A stretch of 64,000 nucleotides of DNA from Cellulophaga lytica DSM 7489 (lineage in GTDB: Bacteria > Bacteroidota > Bacteroidia > Flavobacteriales > Flavobacteriaceae): the NCBI RefSeq assembly GCF_000190595.1, contig NC_015167.1, forward strand, positions 3,642,501 through 3,706,500, given 5' to 3'. The translations under genes were made by a program, and so were the position numbers. The notes under the pieces were generated by a model. The model was not told the DNA's origin. It searched no databases and saw only the letters and a list, made by a program, of their open reading frames with translations. Shown one piece after another: positions 1-9,514 of the stretch (position 1 is its first letter; each line of letters opens with the position of its first letter).

Positions 1-2
1 AG

Positions 3-992
3 TTGTTTGGCTACTCATCTCTAGAATTAAAAAATAAACCTGTAGAACTTCTTATACCAGAGAAGTTTATGCATACATACAAAACCAATAATAATAACTT
101 TTTTACAACTATTAAAACTAGTGAAGCAGAAAAAAGTGAAGATTTATATGCATTACATAAAAATGGAGAAAAAATACCAATTCAAATAAGTTTATCTCCC
201 TTAGAGACAGAAGAAGGTTTACTTATTTCTGTTGCCATAAGAGATATTACAGAGCAAAAACACGCAGAGTATAAAATATTAAAAGCCAAAGAAAGACTTG
301 AAGTTTTAACCGATAACCTATTAAATAAAAACAGACAGCTAGCAGATTTTGCGCATATAACATCACATAACTTAAGAGCTCCAGTAAGTAATTTAAACTC
401 TCTTTTAGGTTTTTATAATAGCGCTACAGATGAAGAGGATAAAGCAGAGATTTTTAGCAAGTTTGAAATTGTTATTGGCCATTTAACAGAAACATTAGAC
501 ACACTTGTAGAAGCCTTAAAGACTTCTAATGGAGCACCAACCGAGCTTAAAAAATTAAAATTTGAAGACATTTTAAATAAAACTAAGGAAATTTTAACTG
601 GTGAAATAGAAGCTACAAACGCAACAATAGTTAGCGATTTCTCTTCTGTAAATACAGTACTATATAGCAAGTTATATTTAGAAAGTATTTTTTTAAACCT
701 AATTAGTAACGCAATTAAATATAAATCACCAGATAGAGACCCTGTAATAGAGATAAAAACAACTTTAATAAAAAACAGAATAACCTTAACCATAAAAGAT
801 AATGGCTTAGGTATAGACTTAGAAAAACACGGCCACAAATTATTTGGCTTAAACAAAGTTTTTCATAGACATCCAGAAGCAAAAGGTATAGGCTTATTTA
901 TGACCAAAGTACAAATAGAATCTCTTGGCGGCTCAATTAGCGCTAAAAGCCACGTTAATAAAGGAACAACCTTTATAGTAACCCTAAACTAA
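3..992 (+). CDS. PAS-type sensor histidine kinase, 5' end outside window
   Basis: C-terminal part of a sensor histidine kinase; the reading frame is open at the left edge, so the TTG at base 3 is not the true start. Residues 1-80 resemble the end of a PAS domain (the FGYSS and RDITEQKHAE segments). A short coiled linker follows, then a phosphoacceptor box (HITSHNLRAPVSNL, His near residue 119). The ATPase domain has an N box (NLISNAIKYKS), a G1 box (DNGLGIDL) and a final glycine-rich motif (GIGLFMTK). No membrane segment is seen in the part available. It lies 6 bp before a response regulator gene, its likely phosphotransfer partner. The signal it senses is unknown. Confidence 0.9.
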   Translation: MFGYSSLELKNKPVELLIPEKFMHTYKTNNNNFFTTIKTSEAEKSEDLYALHKNGEKIPIQISLSPLETEEGLLISVAIRDITEQKHAEYKILKAKERLEVLTDNLLNKNRQLADFAHITSHNLRAPVSNLNSLLGFYNSATDEEDKAEIFSKFEIVIGHLTETLDTLVEALKTSNGAPTELKKLKFEDILNKTKEILTGEIEATNATIVSDFSSVNTVLYSKLYLESIFLNLISNAIKYKSPDRDPVIEIKTTLIKNRITLTIKDNGLGIDLEKHGHKLFGLNKVFHRHPEAKGIGLFMTKVQIESLGGSISAKSHVNKGTTFIVTLN

Positions 993-998
993 AAAATT

Positions 999-1403
999 AT
1001 GAAAAACCATTTTAACGTATGTATTATTGATGATGATGATATCTATCAATTTACAATAGTGAAAACAATTAAAGCATTAGGCTTGGCAAAAAAAATTATG
1101 GTTTTTTCTGATGGAGAAGAAGCAAAAGATTTTATGCTAGATAATATTAAAAATAATTATGAACTTCCCGATGTTATTTTTTTAGATAACAATATGCCCA
1201 TAATGGATGGTTTTCAATTTATGGAAGAATACGTAAAATTTAAACCTCAATTAGACAAAAAAATTACGGTTTATATGGTTTCATCTTCTGTAGACCCTGT
1301 AGATATAGAACGTGCTAATAATGTATCTGAAATTAATGGTTACATTATTAAACCTATAAAACCAGGACAGTTAAAATCTATTATAGAAAACTTAAATGCT
1401 TAA
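999..1403 (+). CDS. Single-domain response regulator
   Basis: A 134-residue receiver domain with no output domain. Visible signature: acidic pocket DDDD near the N-terminus, phosphorylated Asp in FLDNNMPIMDGF, Ser in the MVSSS segment and the conserved Lys in IIKPIKPGQL. It follows the histidine kinase by 6 bp and ends at a strong terminator, so the two form an operon. Stand-alone receivers of this size usually act by protein-protein contact or as phosphorelay intermediates. The target here is unknown. Confidence 0.93.
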   Translation: MKNHFNVCIIDDDDIYQFTIVKTIKALGLAKKIMVFSDGEEAKDFMLDNIKNNYELPDVIFLDNNMPIMDGFQFMEEYVKFKPQLDKKITVYMVSSSVDPVDIERANNVSEINGYIIKPIKPGQLKSIIENLNA

Positions 1404-1443
1404 AAAGTAAAAAGACCGTTATATTACGGTCTTTTTACTTTTT
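1402..1443. terminator. Perfect 18-bp hairpin, bidirectional terminator
   Basis: The arms 1402-1419 and 1426-1443 are perfectly complementary around a 6-nt loop, with A and T runs at the two ends. It sits between the convergent response regulator gene and purC and can serve both strands. Confidence 0.9.
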
Positions 1444-1450
1444 AAGTATA

Positions 1451-2401
1451 CTATAGTGTTTGCAAACACTCTAAAACATTAGTTTCTATCCTTTTTTGAA
1501 TATTTGAGATGTCTGCTTTAACAAAAGTTTCTCCTGTTATATTTTCATATAACTCTATATACCTCTCAGACACAGACGCTATATACTCATCTGTCATTTC
1601 TGGCAATGTTTGTCCTTCTAACCCCTGAAAATTATTGCTTATTAGCCATTGGCGTACAAACTCTTTAGACAATTGTTTTTGTGGCTCTCCTTTTTCTTGT
1701 CTTTCTTTATAACCATCTGCATAAAAATAACGAGAAGAATCTGGAGTATGTATTTCATCAATCAAAACAATTTTACCGTCTTTAGTTTTACCAAATTCAT
1801 ACTTAGTATCTACTAAAATTAAACCTCGTTTTGCTGCTATTTCTGTTCCTCTTTTAAATAAAGCAAAAGTGTAATCTTCTAACTGCTTATAATCGGTTTC
1901 AGAAACTATACCTCTTTTTATAATATCTTCTCTAGAAATATCCTCGTCGTGGTCTCCCATTTCTGCTTTAGTAGCAGGTGTTATAATTGGAGAAGGAAAT
2001 TTATCATTTTCCTTTAATCCCTCTGGCATAGGCACACCACAAAGCACTCTTTTTCCTGCTTTGTATTCTCTAGCTGCGTGTCCAGACATATACCCACGTA
2101 TAACCATTTCTACCTTAAAAGGCTCACAAGCGTGACCAATAGCTACATTTGCATCTGGTGTTTTTAATAACCAATTAGGAACAATATCTGCTGTATCATT
2201 CATCATTTTTGTAGCTATCTGGTTTAGTATTTGCCCTTTATATGGTATTCCTTTAGGCATAACCACATCAAATGCAGAAAGTCTGTCTGTTGCTACCATT
2301 ACCATAATGTCATCCTCTAAACGATATACTTCTCTAACCTTACCTTTGTAAACGTTTACTTGTTTAGGAAATTTAAAATTGGTATCTGTAATTGTATTCA
2401 T
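1451..2401 (-). CDS. purC: Phosphoribosylaminoimidazole-succinocarboxamide synthase
   Basis: SAICAR synthase, the ATP-dependent step of purine synthesis that joins CAIR with aspartate. At 316 residues it is the longer form common in Bacteroidota. Visible family blocks: YKGKVREVY near the N-terminus (nucleotide-binding loop), [18 protein letters not shown], the [10 protein letters not shown] segment, and [11 protein letters not shown] followed by [13 protein letters not shown]. It is followed by the bidirectional terminator and lies 9 bp downstream of phoH, with which it is probably co-transcribed. Confidence 0.97.
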   Translation of the reverse strand: MNTITDTNFKFPKQVNVYKGKVREVYRLEDDIMVMVATDRLSAFDVVMPKGIPYKGQILNQIATKMMNDTADIVPNWLLKTPDANVAIGHACEPFKVEMVIRGYMSGHAAREYKAGKRVLCGVPMPEGLKENDKFPSPIITPATKAEMGDHDEDISREDIIKRGIVSETDYKQLEDYTFALFKRGTEIAAKRGLILVDTKYEFGKTKDGKIVLIDEIHTPDSSRYFYADGYKERQEKGEPQKQLSKEFVRQWLISNNFQGLEGQTLPEMTDEYIASVSERYIELYENITGETFVKADISNIQKRIETNVLECLQTL

Positions 2402-2410
2402 TAGTGCTTT

Positions 2411-3364
2411 TTAATTTTGATGCTCTATATTTTTGTATGCTTCTATAACTTTTTTAACCAATTTGTGCCTTACAACGTCTTTATCATCAAGGTAAATAAT
2501 TTTTATACCATCTACATTACCCAAAACTAGTAAAGCTTCTTTTAAACCAGAAATTACTCTACGTGGCAAATCTATTTGGCCAGGATCTCCTGTTAATAAA
2601 AACTTTGCATTTTTACCCATACGTGTTAAAAACATTTTCATTTGGGCATGCGTAGTATTTTGTGCTTCATCTAAAATAACAAAAGCGTTATCTAGTGTTC
2701 TACCACGCATAAATGCCATTGGTGCAATTTGTATGGTTCCGTTTTCTATGTAATGTGCTAATTTTTCTGCCGGAATCATATCACGCAAAGCATCATACAA
2801 CGGTTGCATGTAAGGGTCTAGCTTTTCTTTTAAGTCTCCTGGTAAAAAACCTAAATTTTCTCCTGCTTCTACCGCTGGTCTAGTTAAAATAATACGCCTT
2901 ACCTGTTTTTCTTTTAAAGCTTTTACTGCCAAAGCAACACCAGTATATGTTTTACCTGTACCTGCAGGGCCAATAGCAAAAACCATATCATTATTGGTTG
3001 CAGCCTCTACTAGTTTACGCTGGTTAGCAGTTTGTGCTTTAATAAGTCTACCACTAACACCGTGTACTAAAACATCTCCACTACTCTGTTTTGTGGCGTA
3101 ATCTTCTTGGCTATTGCTAGTAAAAACCCTTTCAATTACATTTTCGTCTATTTTATTGTACTTAGCAAAATGGGTCATAAGCATATCTAAACGCTTATCA
3201 AATTCTTCTAAATGCTCATCATCTCCGTAAGCTTTTATCTTGCTGCCACGGGCAACAATTTTTAGTTTTGGAAAGTATTTTTTCAATAAATCTATATGCG
3301 CATTTTGATGCCCAAAAAATTCTCTGGGACTTATTTCTGTGAGTTCAATTATGATTTCGTTCAA
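2411..3364 (-). CDS. phoH: PhoH-family ATPase
   Basis: Cytoplasmic P-loop ATPase of the PhoH/PhoL family (317 residues, usual length). An N-terminal region of about 100 residues resembles the KH-like domain of this family. The PhoH domain then carries a Walker A motif (GPAGTGKT, about residues 132-139), a Walker B motif (FVILDEAQNT) and the TGDPGQIDLP motif. Members are linked to RNA metabolism and ribosome maturation, often next to ybeY. Here the neighbour is purC. The exact substrate is not known. Confidence 0.95.
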   Translation of the reverse strand: MNEIIIELTEISPREFFGHQNAHIDLLKKYFPKLKIVARGSKIKAYGDDEHLEEFDKRLDMLMTHFAKYNKIDENVIERVFTSNSQEDYATKQSSGDVLVHGVSGRLIKAQTANQRKLVEAATNNDMVFAIGPAGTGKTYTGVALAVKALKEKQVRRIILTRPAVEAGENLGFLPGDLKEKLDPYMQPLYDALRDMIPAEKLAHYIENGTIQIAPMAFMRGRTLDNAFVILDEAQNTTHAQMKMFLTRMGKNAKFLLTGDPGQIDLPRRVISGLKEALLVLGNVDGIKIIYLDDKDVVRHKLVKKVIEAYKNIEHQN

Positions 3365-3426
3365 ATGAAAAAATGTATTAAAAGGTTAGGACGTAAATAT
3401 AAATTTTAGTTGGCTATTTTTTTATG

Positions 3427-3434
3427 TAATTTTG
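3427..3434 (+). promoter_or_regulatory. Candidate -7 box (TAATTTTG) of SAM hydrolase-gldFG operon
   Basis: Matches the Bacteroidota -7 consensus TAnnTTTG and lies 58 bp before the start codon at 3493, in the divergent gap between phoH and the SAM hydrolase gene. No convincing -33 TTG at the usual spacing was found. Confidence 0.5.
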
Positions 3435-3492
3435 TATAACAAATTTAATCAAAATCACTTCACCACGGCAAAAAACATATCAACAGTCATAA

Positions 3493-4323
3493 ATGACAAT
3501 ACTAACACTAACTACTGATTTTGGATACAAAGACCATTTTGTTGGCGCACTAAAAGGAGCAATCTTCAGCGAAATTGAAAATGCAACTATTGTTGATATA
3601 TCACACAGCATAAATCCGTTTAACATACAAGAATGTGCCTATATTCTTAAAAACTCGTACAAAACGTTTCCTAAGGGTACAGTGCATATTGTAGGTGTAG
3701 ATGCCGAGCTTACCAAAGAAAATGAACATATTATTACTTATGTTGATGGGCATTATTTTATAAGTGCTAACAACGGCGTTGTTTGTTTAATAACTTCTGA
3801 AGTTAAACCAGAAAAAATAGTTTCTATTAACATACCAGACACTAAAGATGGCTCTTTCCCTACTTACGATGTTTTTATAAAAGCTGCTTGCCATTTAGCT
3901 CGTGGTGGTAAAATGGAAGTTGTAGGCAAGCCATTTACCAATTTAAAGACTTTTAAAGACTTTGTTCCGCAATTAATAGATGGAGGCAAAACCATAATTG
4001 GCAATATTGTTTACATAGATAATTACGGAAACGTTGTTAGCAATATTCAAAAAAACTTATTTGAAGCTTATAAAAATGGTAGAGATTATGAGGTTAGAGT
4101 ACGTGGTAAAGTATTAAAAACAATACATAATAAGTATAGTGATATTATTAACTTTGATGCAGAAAAAAACCGACGCAATGGTCCTGGAGATTTATTAGCT
4201 CTTTTTAACTCGTCTCAGTTTTTAGAACTTGCTATTTATAAAAGCAATTTAACCACTGTTGGTGGCGCATCTACCCTATTAGGATTAGATTATAGAGACA
4301 CCATAACCATTAATTTTTTATAA
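3493..4323 (+). CDS. SAM hydrolase / SAM-dependent halogenase family protein
   Basis: Member of the S-adenosyl-L-methionine hydroxide adenosyltransferase (SAM_HAT, DUF62) family, 276 residues. The N-terminus (LTTDFGYKDHFVGALKG) is the typical signature with the Asp that contacts SAM ribose. The C-terminal barrel contains IDNYGNVVSNI. Characterised bacterial relatives that lack the halide-site insertion hydrolyse SAM to adenosine and methionine. That is the best guess here, but not proven. Its stop codon directly abuts the next start (4324), and the operon continues into gldF and gldG, an arrangement common in Flavobacteriia. Confidence 0.88.
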   Translation: MTILTLTTDFGYKDHFVGALKGAIFSEIENATIVDISHSINPFNIQECAYILKNSYKTFPKGTVHIVGVDAELTKENEHIITYVDGHYFISANNGVVCLITSEVKPEKIVSINIPDTKDGSFPTYDVFIKAACHLARGGKMEVVGKPFTNLKTFKDFVPQLIDGGKTIIGNIVYIDNYGNVVSNIQKNLFEAYKNGRDYEVRVRGKVLKTIHNKYSDIINFDAEKNRRNGPGDLLALFNSSQFLELAIYKSNLTTVGGASTLLGLDYRDTITINFL

Positions 4324-4620
4324 ATGATAGTACGCATTGTAAAATTGACGTTTAAAACTGAAAATATTGTTAGCTTTGAAAATATATTTAACCAGTCTAA
4401 ACATTTAATTAGAAATTTTGATGGATGTAACTTTTTAGAGCTATACCAAGACAAAAATAACCCTGCTATATTTTTTACATATAGTTATTGGGATAGTGAA
4501 AATGCTTTAGAGGCTTACAGACACTCAGATTTATTTATTGGTGTTTGGGCAAAAACTAAAATACTATTTGCAGATAAACCAGAAGCTTGGACTGTAAATA
4601 AAAATGAAACTTTAAATTAA
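4324..4620 (+). CDS. Antibiotic biosynthesis monooxygenase-like (ABM) small protein
   Basis: A 98-residue single ferredoxin-like fold protein of the ABM/YgiN type, with strands such as MIVRIVKLTF and FLELYQDKNNPAIFFTYSYW and the helix ALEAYRHSDLF. Family members form dimers and include quinol monooxygenases and heme-degrading enzymes, but many have no known reaction. It begins right after the SAM hydrolase stop codon and ends 4 bp before gldF, so it belongs to the same transcript. Confidence 0.8.
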   Translation: MIVRIVKLTFKTENIVSFENIFNQSKHLIRNFDGCNFLELYQDKNNPAIFFTYSYWDSENALEAYRHSDLFIGVWAKTKILFADKPEAWTVNKNETLN

Positions 4621-4624
4621 TTAG

Positions 4625-5356
4625 ATGTACGCCATTTACAAACGAGAAATACAGTCGTTTTTTACGTCGCCAATTGGCTATATGGTCATTGGCTTATTTT
4701 TAATATTTTGCGGCCTGTTTTTATGGGTTTTTAAAGGAGAATACAATGTTTTTGATTATGGTTTTGCAGACCTAAGCAACTTCTTTTTTCTTGTTCCTTG
4801 GGTATTTTTATTTTTAATACCTGCCATTACAATGAAAAGTTTTTCTGAGGAACGTAAAACAGGAACTTTAGAGCTGTTATTTATTAAACCAATATCTTTA
4901 TGGCAAACAGTTATTGGTAAATTTTTAGGAACTCTTACCTTAGTAATTATAGCCATTATACCTACATTTTTATATGTATACTCTTTATCTCAGCTAGGGC
5001 AAACAATTGGTAATATAGATATGGGAGTTGTGTTTGGTTCTTATTTTGGACTTTTATTTTTAATGGCTAGTTACACAGCTATTGGAATTTTTGCTTCTAC
5101 CCTTTCTCAAAATCAAATAGTTGCATTTTTACTGGCTTTAATTCTTTGTTTTGCCTGCTTTTACGGTTTTCAAGGTATTAGCACATTGTTTACAGACGGT
5201 AGCACATCTGTTGCTATAGCCTCATTAGGAATGAAAGCACATTTTGAGAGTATTGCACGCGGTGTTATAGACACTAGAGATTTAATTTATTTTATTAGCC
5301 TTACAGTGTTTTTTTTGTTTTTAACTGTTGTTCAACTTAAAAACTTAAATCAATAA
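4625..5356 (+). CDS. gldF: Gliding motility ABC transporter permease GldF
   Basis: Inner-membrane ABC-2 type permease (243 residues) with about six hydrophobic segments, beginning MYAIYKREIQSFFTSPIGYM. The segment FSEERKTGTLELLFIKPIS is typical of this family. In Flavobacterium johnsoniae GldF acts with GldG and the ATPase GldA, and loss of any of them stops gliding. The precise transported substrate is not established. The stop overlaps the start of gldG by one base, so the two are translationally coupled. gldA is not in this window. Confidence 0.95.
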   Translation: MYAIYKREIQSFFTSPIGYMVIGLFLIFCGLFLWVFKGEYNVFDYGFADLSNFFFLVPWVFLFLIPAITMKSFSEERKTGTLELLFIKPISLWQTVIGKFLGTLTLVIIAIIPTFLYVYSLSQLGQTIGNIDMGVVFGSYFGLLFLMASYTAIGIFASTLSQNQIVAFLLALILCFACFYGFQGISTLFTDGSTSVAIASLGMKAHFESIARGVIDTRDLIYFISLTVFFLFLTVVQLKNLNQ

Positions 5357-7023
5357 TGAAAAAAACTCTTACCTCCATAGCTATTGGTATTATTGCTTTA
5401 GTTGTACTTAATATAGCATCTAACTACATATACACAAGAATGGATGTTACAGAAGACAGCAGATACACATTATCTTCTGCTGCTTTACAAACCGTACAAA
5501 ATTTTACTAATCCTGTAATTATAGATGTTCTTTTAGAAGGACAATTGCCAGGTGAATTTGTAAAATTACAGTCCGAAACAAAACAAATACTAGAAGAGTT
5601 TAAGGCTGAAAATAGCAATATAAAATTTAATTTTATTAACCCTTTAGAAACTACAGGCTCATCTGAAAATGCAATTGCAGAAATGCAAAAACTAGGCCTA
5701 ACACCTGCTAATGTTACTGTAGAAGAAAACGGAAAAGTGTCTCAGGAATTTGTTTTTCCTTGGGCAATAGTTAACTACAACAATAAAACTGTAAAAGTTG
5801 CCCTGCTTAAAAATAAATTAGGAGCTACTACAGAAGAGCGCGTAACCAACTCTATACAACATTTAGAGTATTCTTTTGCAGATGCTTTTAGCAAATTAAA
5901 CATTAAACAAAAAAAGAGAATAGCCGTTATTAAAGGTAATGGTGAGTTGCAAGATATTTACCTTGCAGATTACCTGTCTACTATTAAAGAATATTATAAT
6001 ATTGGAGCTTTTACCTTAGACTCTGTTGCTAGTAATCCAGAGAAAACATTAACTCAATTAAAAGAGTACGATCTTGCTTTAATTGCAAAACCTACGGAGC
6101 CTTTTACAGATAAAGAAAAATATGTGTTAGACCAATACATTGTAAATGGCGGAAAATCTATGTGGCTTATAGATAACGTTAGTATGGAGCTAGATAGTTT
6201 ATTTAATAATGAAGGTAAATCTTTAGCTTTTCCTAGAGATTTAAACTTAAAAGATTTCTTTTTTAAATATGGCATACGTATAAACCCTGCATTGGTTAAA
6301 GATATATACGCTACACAAATTGTTTTAGCACAAGGAGATGGCAATAACTCTCAATACAACCCTGTACCTTGGCCATTTAACCCAATGGTTTTTTCTAGAA
6401 ATGACCACCCTATAAATAACAATTTAGAAGCTTTACGTTTACAGTTTGCAAACAGTATAGATGTTTTAAATAATAACGAGTATAATAAACATATTTTATA
6501 CTATAGTTCTCCCTTATCTACAGTGGTAGGCACACCAAATATTATTAGCTTAGATTTGGTTAATAAAGCCCCTAACAAAGAAGAATACAACAATGGTAAT
6601 AAACCTTTAGCTGTTTTGGTAGAAGGTAAATTTAAATCTGTTTACAATAACCGCGTAAAACCATTTGCGCTAAAAAACAACAAAGAAGTTGGTACAAACA
6701 ATAAAATGTTGGTTATTGCAGATGGTGATGTTATAAAAAACCAAATAAGCAAAGGAAAGCCTTTACAACTTGGTTATGACAAATGGACAAATAACGCTTA
6801 CGGGAACAAAGATTTTATGGTAAATAGCATAAATTACCTGTTAGATGATAGCGGACTTATAAACATCCGAACAAAAAAAGTTGCAATTCCGTTCTTAGAT
6901 AAAGAAAAAATTGTAGCTCAAAAAACCAAGTGGCAACTTATAAACATAGCATTACCAGTGGTTTTAACGCTACTATTTGGTTTAATATTTAATTATTATA
7001 GAAAACATAAATACGGTAAATAA
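5356..7023 (+). CDS. gldG: Gliding motility ABC transporter accessory protein GldG
   Basis: A 555-residue protein with one N-terminal membrane helix (residues about 7-28), a large soluble GldG-type domain (including the DVTEDSRYTLS segment near the start) and a C-terminal helix (about residues 530-548) before a basic tail. It partners GldF. The large middle domain faces the periplasm by analogy. Translation is coupled to gldF through a one-base overlap. Confidence 0.95.
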   Translation: MKKTLTSIAIGIIALVVLNIASNYIYTRMDVTEDSRYTLSSAALQTVQNFTNPVIIDVLLEGQLPGEFVKLQSETKQILEEFKAENSNIKFNFINPLETTGSSENAIAEMQKLGLTPANVTVEENGKVSQEFVFPWAIVNYNNKTVKVALLKNKLGATTEERVTNSIQHLEYSFADAFSKLNIKQKKRIAVIKGNGELQDIYLADYLSTIKEYYNIGAFTLDSVASNPEKTLTQLKEYDLALIAKPTEPFTDKEKYVLDQYIVNGGKSMWLIDNVSMELDSLFNNEGKSLAFPRDLNLKDFFFKYGIRINPALVKDIYATQIVLAQGDGNNSQYNPVPWPFNPMVFSRNDHPINNNLEALRLQFANSIDVLNNNEYNKHILYYSSPLSTVVGTPNIISLDLVNKAPNKEEYNNGNKPLAVLVEGKFKSVYNNRVKPFALKNNKEVGTNNKMLVIADGDVIKNQISKGKPLQLGYDKWTNNAYGNKDFMVNSINYLLDDSGLINIRTKKVAIPFLDKEKIVAQKTKWQLINIALPVVLTLLFGLIFNYYRKHKYGK

Positions 7024-7062
7024 GTGTTAATAAGTTTGTTTTCGTTAAAAGGACAATTAAAA

Positions 7063-7070
7063 TATCTTTG
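7063..7070 (+). promoter_or_regulatory. Candidate -7 box (TATCTTTG) upstream of dnaN
   Basis: Matches TAnnTTTG. It is 82 bp upstream of the dnaN start and would leave a leader of roughly 75 nt. A TTTG at 7035-7038 lies 24 bp away, a little farther than the usual -33 spacing. Confidence 0.5.
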
Positions 7071-7152
7071 TTTCAAGGATTTTTTAAACTTTTTGAAAAA
7101 TACTTAAAGGCATTTGAGAGCCTAACCATAAATGAAGAAAATTATATAGCTG

Positions 7153-8274
7153 ATGAAATTTATAGTATCTAGTACTTATTTGTTAAAGCAATTACAAGTT
7201 TTAGGCGGTGTTATTAATAACAGTAACACATTGCCAATTTTAGATAATTTTTTGTTTGAATTAAAGCAAAACAGTCTTACTGTTTCTGCCTCAGATTTAG
7301 AAACCACAATGAGTTCTGTTTTAGAGGTAGATTCTGATAATGAAGGTACAATTGCTTTGCCAGCAAAATTATTATTAGAAACACTAAAAACTTTTCCAGA
7401 GCAACCATTAACTTTTGTTGTAGAGGAAAACAACACAGTTGAAATTAGTAGTAACCACGGTAAATATGCTTTAGCATACGTAGATGGTGCAGAATTTCCT
7501 AACGCTGTAGAATTATCTAACCCAAGTACTACAACTATTTTAGGTGATATTTTAGCAACTGCAATTAACAAAACAATTTTTGCTGCTGGTAATGATGACC
7601 TAAGACCAGTTATGAGTGGTGTATTTTTTCAGTTTTCTCCAGAAAATTTAACGTTTGTAGCTACAGATGCTCACAAACTTGTAAAATACCAACGTACAGA
7701 TGTTACTGCATCTCAGGTAGCAGAATTTATTATGCCTAAAAAACCTTTAACTTTATTAAAAGGGATATTAGGTGGTAGTGAAAATGATGTAACCATAGAA
7801 TACAATGAAAGTAATGCTAAATTTACTTTTGACAATACAGAACTAATTTGTAGACTAATAGATGGTAAATACCCTAACTATGAAGCGGTTATACCAAAAG
7901 AGAATCCAAATGTATTAAGTATTTCTAGAACTCAGCTTTTAAGTTCTGTTAGACGTGTATCTATTTTCTCTAACAAAACTACTCACCAAATACGTTTAAA
8001 AGTAGCTGGTGCAGAGTTAAATATATCTGCTGAAGATATAGACTACAGCAATAAAGCAGAAGAACGCTTAACTTGTTCTTACCAAGGAGATGATATGCAA
8101 ATAGGATTTAACTCTAGATTTTTAGTAGAAATGCTAGGTAATTTAAGTTCTGATGATGTTTCTTTAGAAATGAGTTTACCAAACAGAGCAGGTATTTTAA
8201 CACCTATAGATGGTGTAGATGAAGGCGAGCACGTAACTATGCTTGTAATGCCAGTTATGCTTAACAACGCATAA
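7153..8274 (+). CDS. dnaN: DNA polymerase III beta subunit (sliding clamp)
   Basis: Processivity clamp of the replicative polymerase; forms a ring dimer on DNA. The 373-residue length and three repeated clamp domains (about 1-120, 128-245, 247-373) are as expected. Typical segments include MKFIVSSTYLLKQL at the start, VMSGVFFQF and FVATDAHKLV in domain 2 and the C-terminal VMLVMP-like strand (TMLVMPVML) that lines the clamp-loader pocket. It sits in a single-gene unit between its own promoter and a strong terminator. There is no dnaA or oriC signature beside it, as in many Bacteroidota. Confidence 0.97.
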   Translation: MKFIVSSTYLLKQLQVLGGVINNSNTLPILDNFLFELKQNSLTVSASDLETTMSSVLEVDSDNEGTIALPAKLLLETLKTFPEQPLTFVVEENNTVEISSNHGKYALAYVDGAEFPNAVELSNPSTTTILGDILATAINKTIFAAGNDDLRPVMSGVFFQFSPENLTFVATDAHKLVKYQRTDVTASQVAEFIMPKKPLTLLKGILGGSENDVTIEYNESNAKFTFDNTELICRLIDGKYPNYEAVIPKENPNVLSISRTQLLSSVRRVSIFSNKTTHQIRLKVAGAELNISAEDIDYSNKAEERLTCSYQGDDMQIGFNSRFLVEMLGNLSSDDVSLEMSLPNRAGILTPIDGVDEGEHVTMLVMPVMLNNA

Positions 8275-8300
8275 ATTAAAATACCCAACATAAAAAACCA

Positions 8301-8333
8301 AAAAAGAGGACATAATGTCCTCTTTTTTTATTC
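8301..8333. terminator. Rho-independent terminator after dnaN
   Basis: A 12-bp stem (8301-8312 with 8316-8327), a 3-nt loop and a T tract follow the dnaN stop by 26 bp. The A-run on the other side lets it also serve the convergent gene at 8357. Confidence 0.9.
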
Positions 8334-8356
8334 TTAATTGTATTACTAATATCTTA

Positions 8357-8845
8357 TTACTTGCGTTCTAATTTATTAAGCTTTACATTTTCTTTTACCA
8401 ATTTAAGCTTTTGCTTTGCTATAGAAGATTTTAGTTTTTCTATAGCTACAGGAGATAATTTGCCTGCCGCAGTATCCTGAGATAATTTATTCTCTAATTT
8501 TGTAATTTTTCTTTCTACTTTAGATACATTTCTCTTTTGCTTGGCAATTGCGCTTTTTAGTTTTGCTTCTTTTTTGGCCTCTTTTTCTTTCTTTTTAACC
8601 TCTTTGGCTTCTTTTTTAGCTTTCTTTTCTGCAGCCTTTTGCTCTTTTTCTAATTTTTTAGCTTCTTTTTCTGCTAATTTAGCTGCCTCTTCAGTCTTGG
8701 CTTTTGCTTCCTCTTCTGCTTTTAATACTTCTTCTGTAGTTTTAGTGTTTTCTACTTTTTCTACGCTTTCTGTTTTTTGCTCTTGTGCTGTTAAACTTGT
8801 TGCACTAAGTGCTAATAGCATTACTGCTAATACAATCTTCTTCAT
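8357..8845 (-). CDS. Secreted Lys/Glu-rich coiled-coil protein, unknown function
   Basis: 162 residues. The first about 20 residues (MKKIVLAVMLLALSATSLTAQ) are a clear type I signal peptide. Residues about 25-105 are an extreme Glu/Lys/Ala low-complexity stretch predicted to be one long charged helix. The last 55 residues carry two near repeats (SAIAKQKRNVSKVERKITKLE and SSIAKQKLKLVKENVKLNKLE) that suggest a helical hairpin. It would reside in the periplasm or on the outer membrane. No family is recognised. Confidence 0.75.
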   Translation of the reverse strand: MKKIVLAVMLLALSATSLTAQEQKTESVEKVENTKTTEEVLKAEEEAKAKTEEAAKLAEKEAKKLEKEQKAAEKKAKKEAKEVKKKEKEAKKEAKLKSAIAKQKRNVSKVERKITKLENKLSQDTAAGKLSPVAIEKLKSSIAKQKLKLVKENVKLNKLERK

Positions 8846-8913
8846 AATTTTAATTATAGTTAATGTGTGTGTGGTGCAAAATTAGACTATAATTTTGATA
8901 TAAAATCAAAAAA

Positions 8914-8949
8914 AAATCTGTCTCTAAATAAATTTTAGAAACAGATTTT
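8914..8949 (-). terminator. Hairpin terminator of DUF4870 gene
   Basis: The arms AAATCTGT and ACAGATTT, extended by TCTAAA/TTTAGA with one mismatch, lie just past the 3' end (8973) of the minus-strand gene. A T-rich tract follows on the minus strand. Confidence 0.75.
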
Positions 8950-8972
8950 GTAAAATACTTATTATTAGTGCA

Positions 8973-9341
8973 TTAAGATATAAATGAGATTGTCATAAAT
9001 TTGCTTGGCGACTCTCCGTTTGCAGCTCTTACAGCATTTACTATTGGCATTACAAAACCTATAATACCAACAAATAAAAAGCCTAATAAGCCCAAACCAA
9101 ACAATAAAATTCCAGGAACACTAATTATGATATAAAGCAGTAAGCTTAACTGAAAATTTACTATTGATTTTCCGTGCTCGTTCATACCTTCTACGCTATC
9201 TTTAGTAGTTAACCAAAGTACTAAAGGCACTATAAAGCCTCCTACACCTGTACAATAATGTAGTAATTGTGTTAAATGTGTAACTGCTAATAATCCGTTA
9301 TCAGACCTTGATGTTGCTTTTTGTTGATTGATGATTTCCAT
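8973..9341 (-). CDS. DUF4870 family membrane protein
   Basis: 122 residues with a hydrophilic N-terminus (about 20 residues) and then three hydrophobic segments in the pattern of DUF4870/Tic20-like small membrane proteins. Characteristic pieces are LLHYCTGVGGFIVPLVLWL, the HGKSIVNFQLS motif after helix 1, and the last helix ending NAVRAANGE. Function in bacteria is unknown. It has its own terminator and no close operon partner. Confidence 0.85.
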   Translation of the reverse strand: MEIINQQKATSRSDNGLLAVTHLTQLLHYCTGVGGFIVPLVLWLTTKDSVEGMNEHGKSIVNFQLSLLLYIIISVPGILLFGLGLLGFLFVGIIGFVMPIVNAVRAANGESPSKFMTISFIS

Positions 9342-9456
9342 TTTTTGATTGATTTTGATGTTATTACTATATCAGTAGTTATATTTTATAAAATGTTACA
9401 CTAAAAAGCATAAAATTTTCTTTTAAATCTAAAAAGTCATCAACATAAAAACTAAA

Positions 9457-9490
9457 AAAACGCTCGTATATAATACAATACGAGCGTTTT
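9457..9490. terminator. Bidirectional terminator, 12-bp stem
   Basis: Perfect arms 9457-9468 and 9479-9490 (core CGCTCGTA / TACGAGCG) flanked by A and T runs, 25 bp past the 3' end of the DPP IV gene on the minus strand. Confidence 0.88.
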
Positions 9491-9514
9491 ATATATTTAT
9501 ATTACCAACTAGAG

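Noticed and set aside
8541-8885. Open frame on the plus strand rich in Phe and Ser
   Set aside because: It is the antisense of the Lys/Glu-rich coiled-coil gene and has no independent support.
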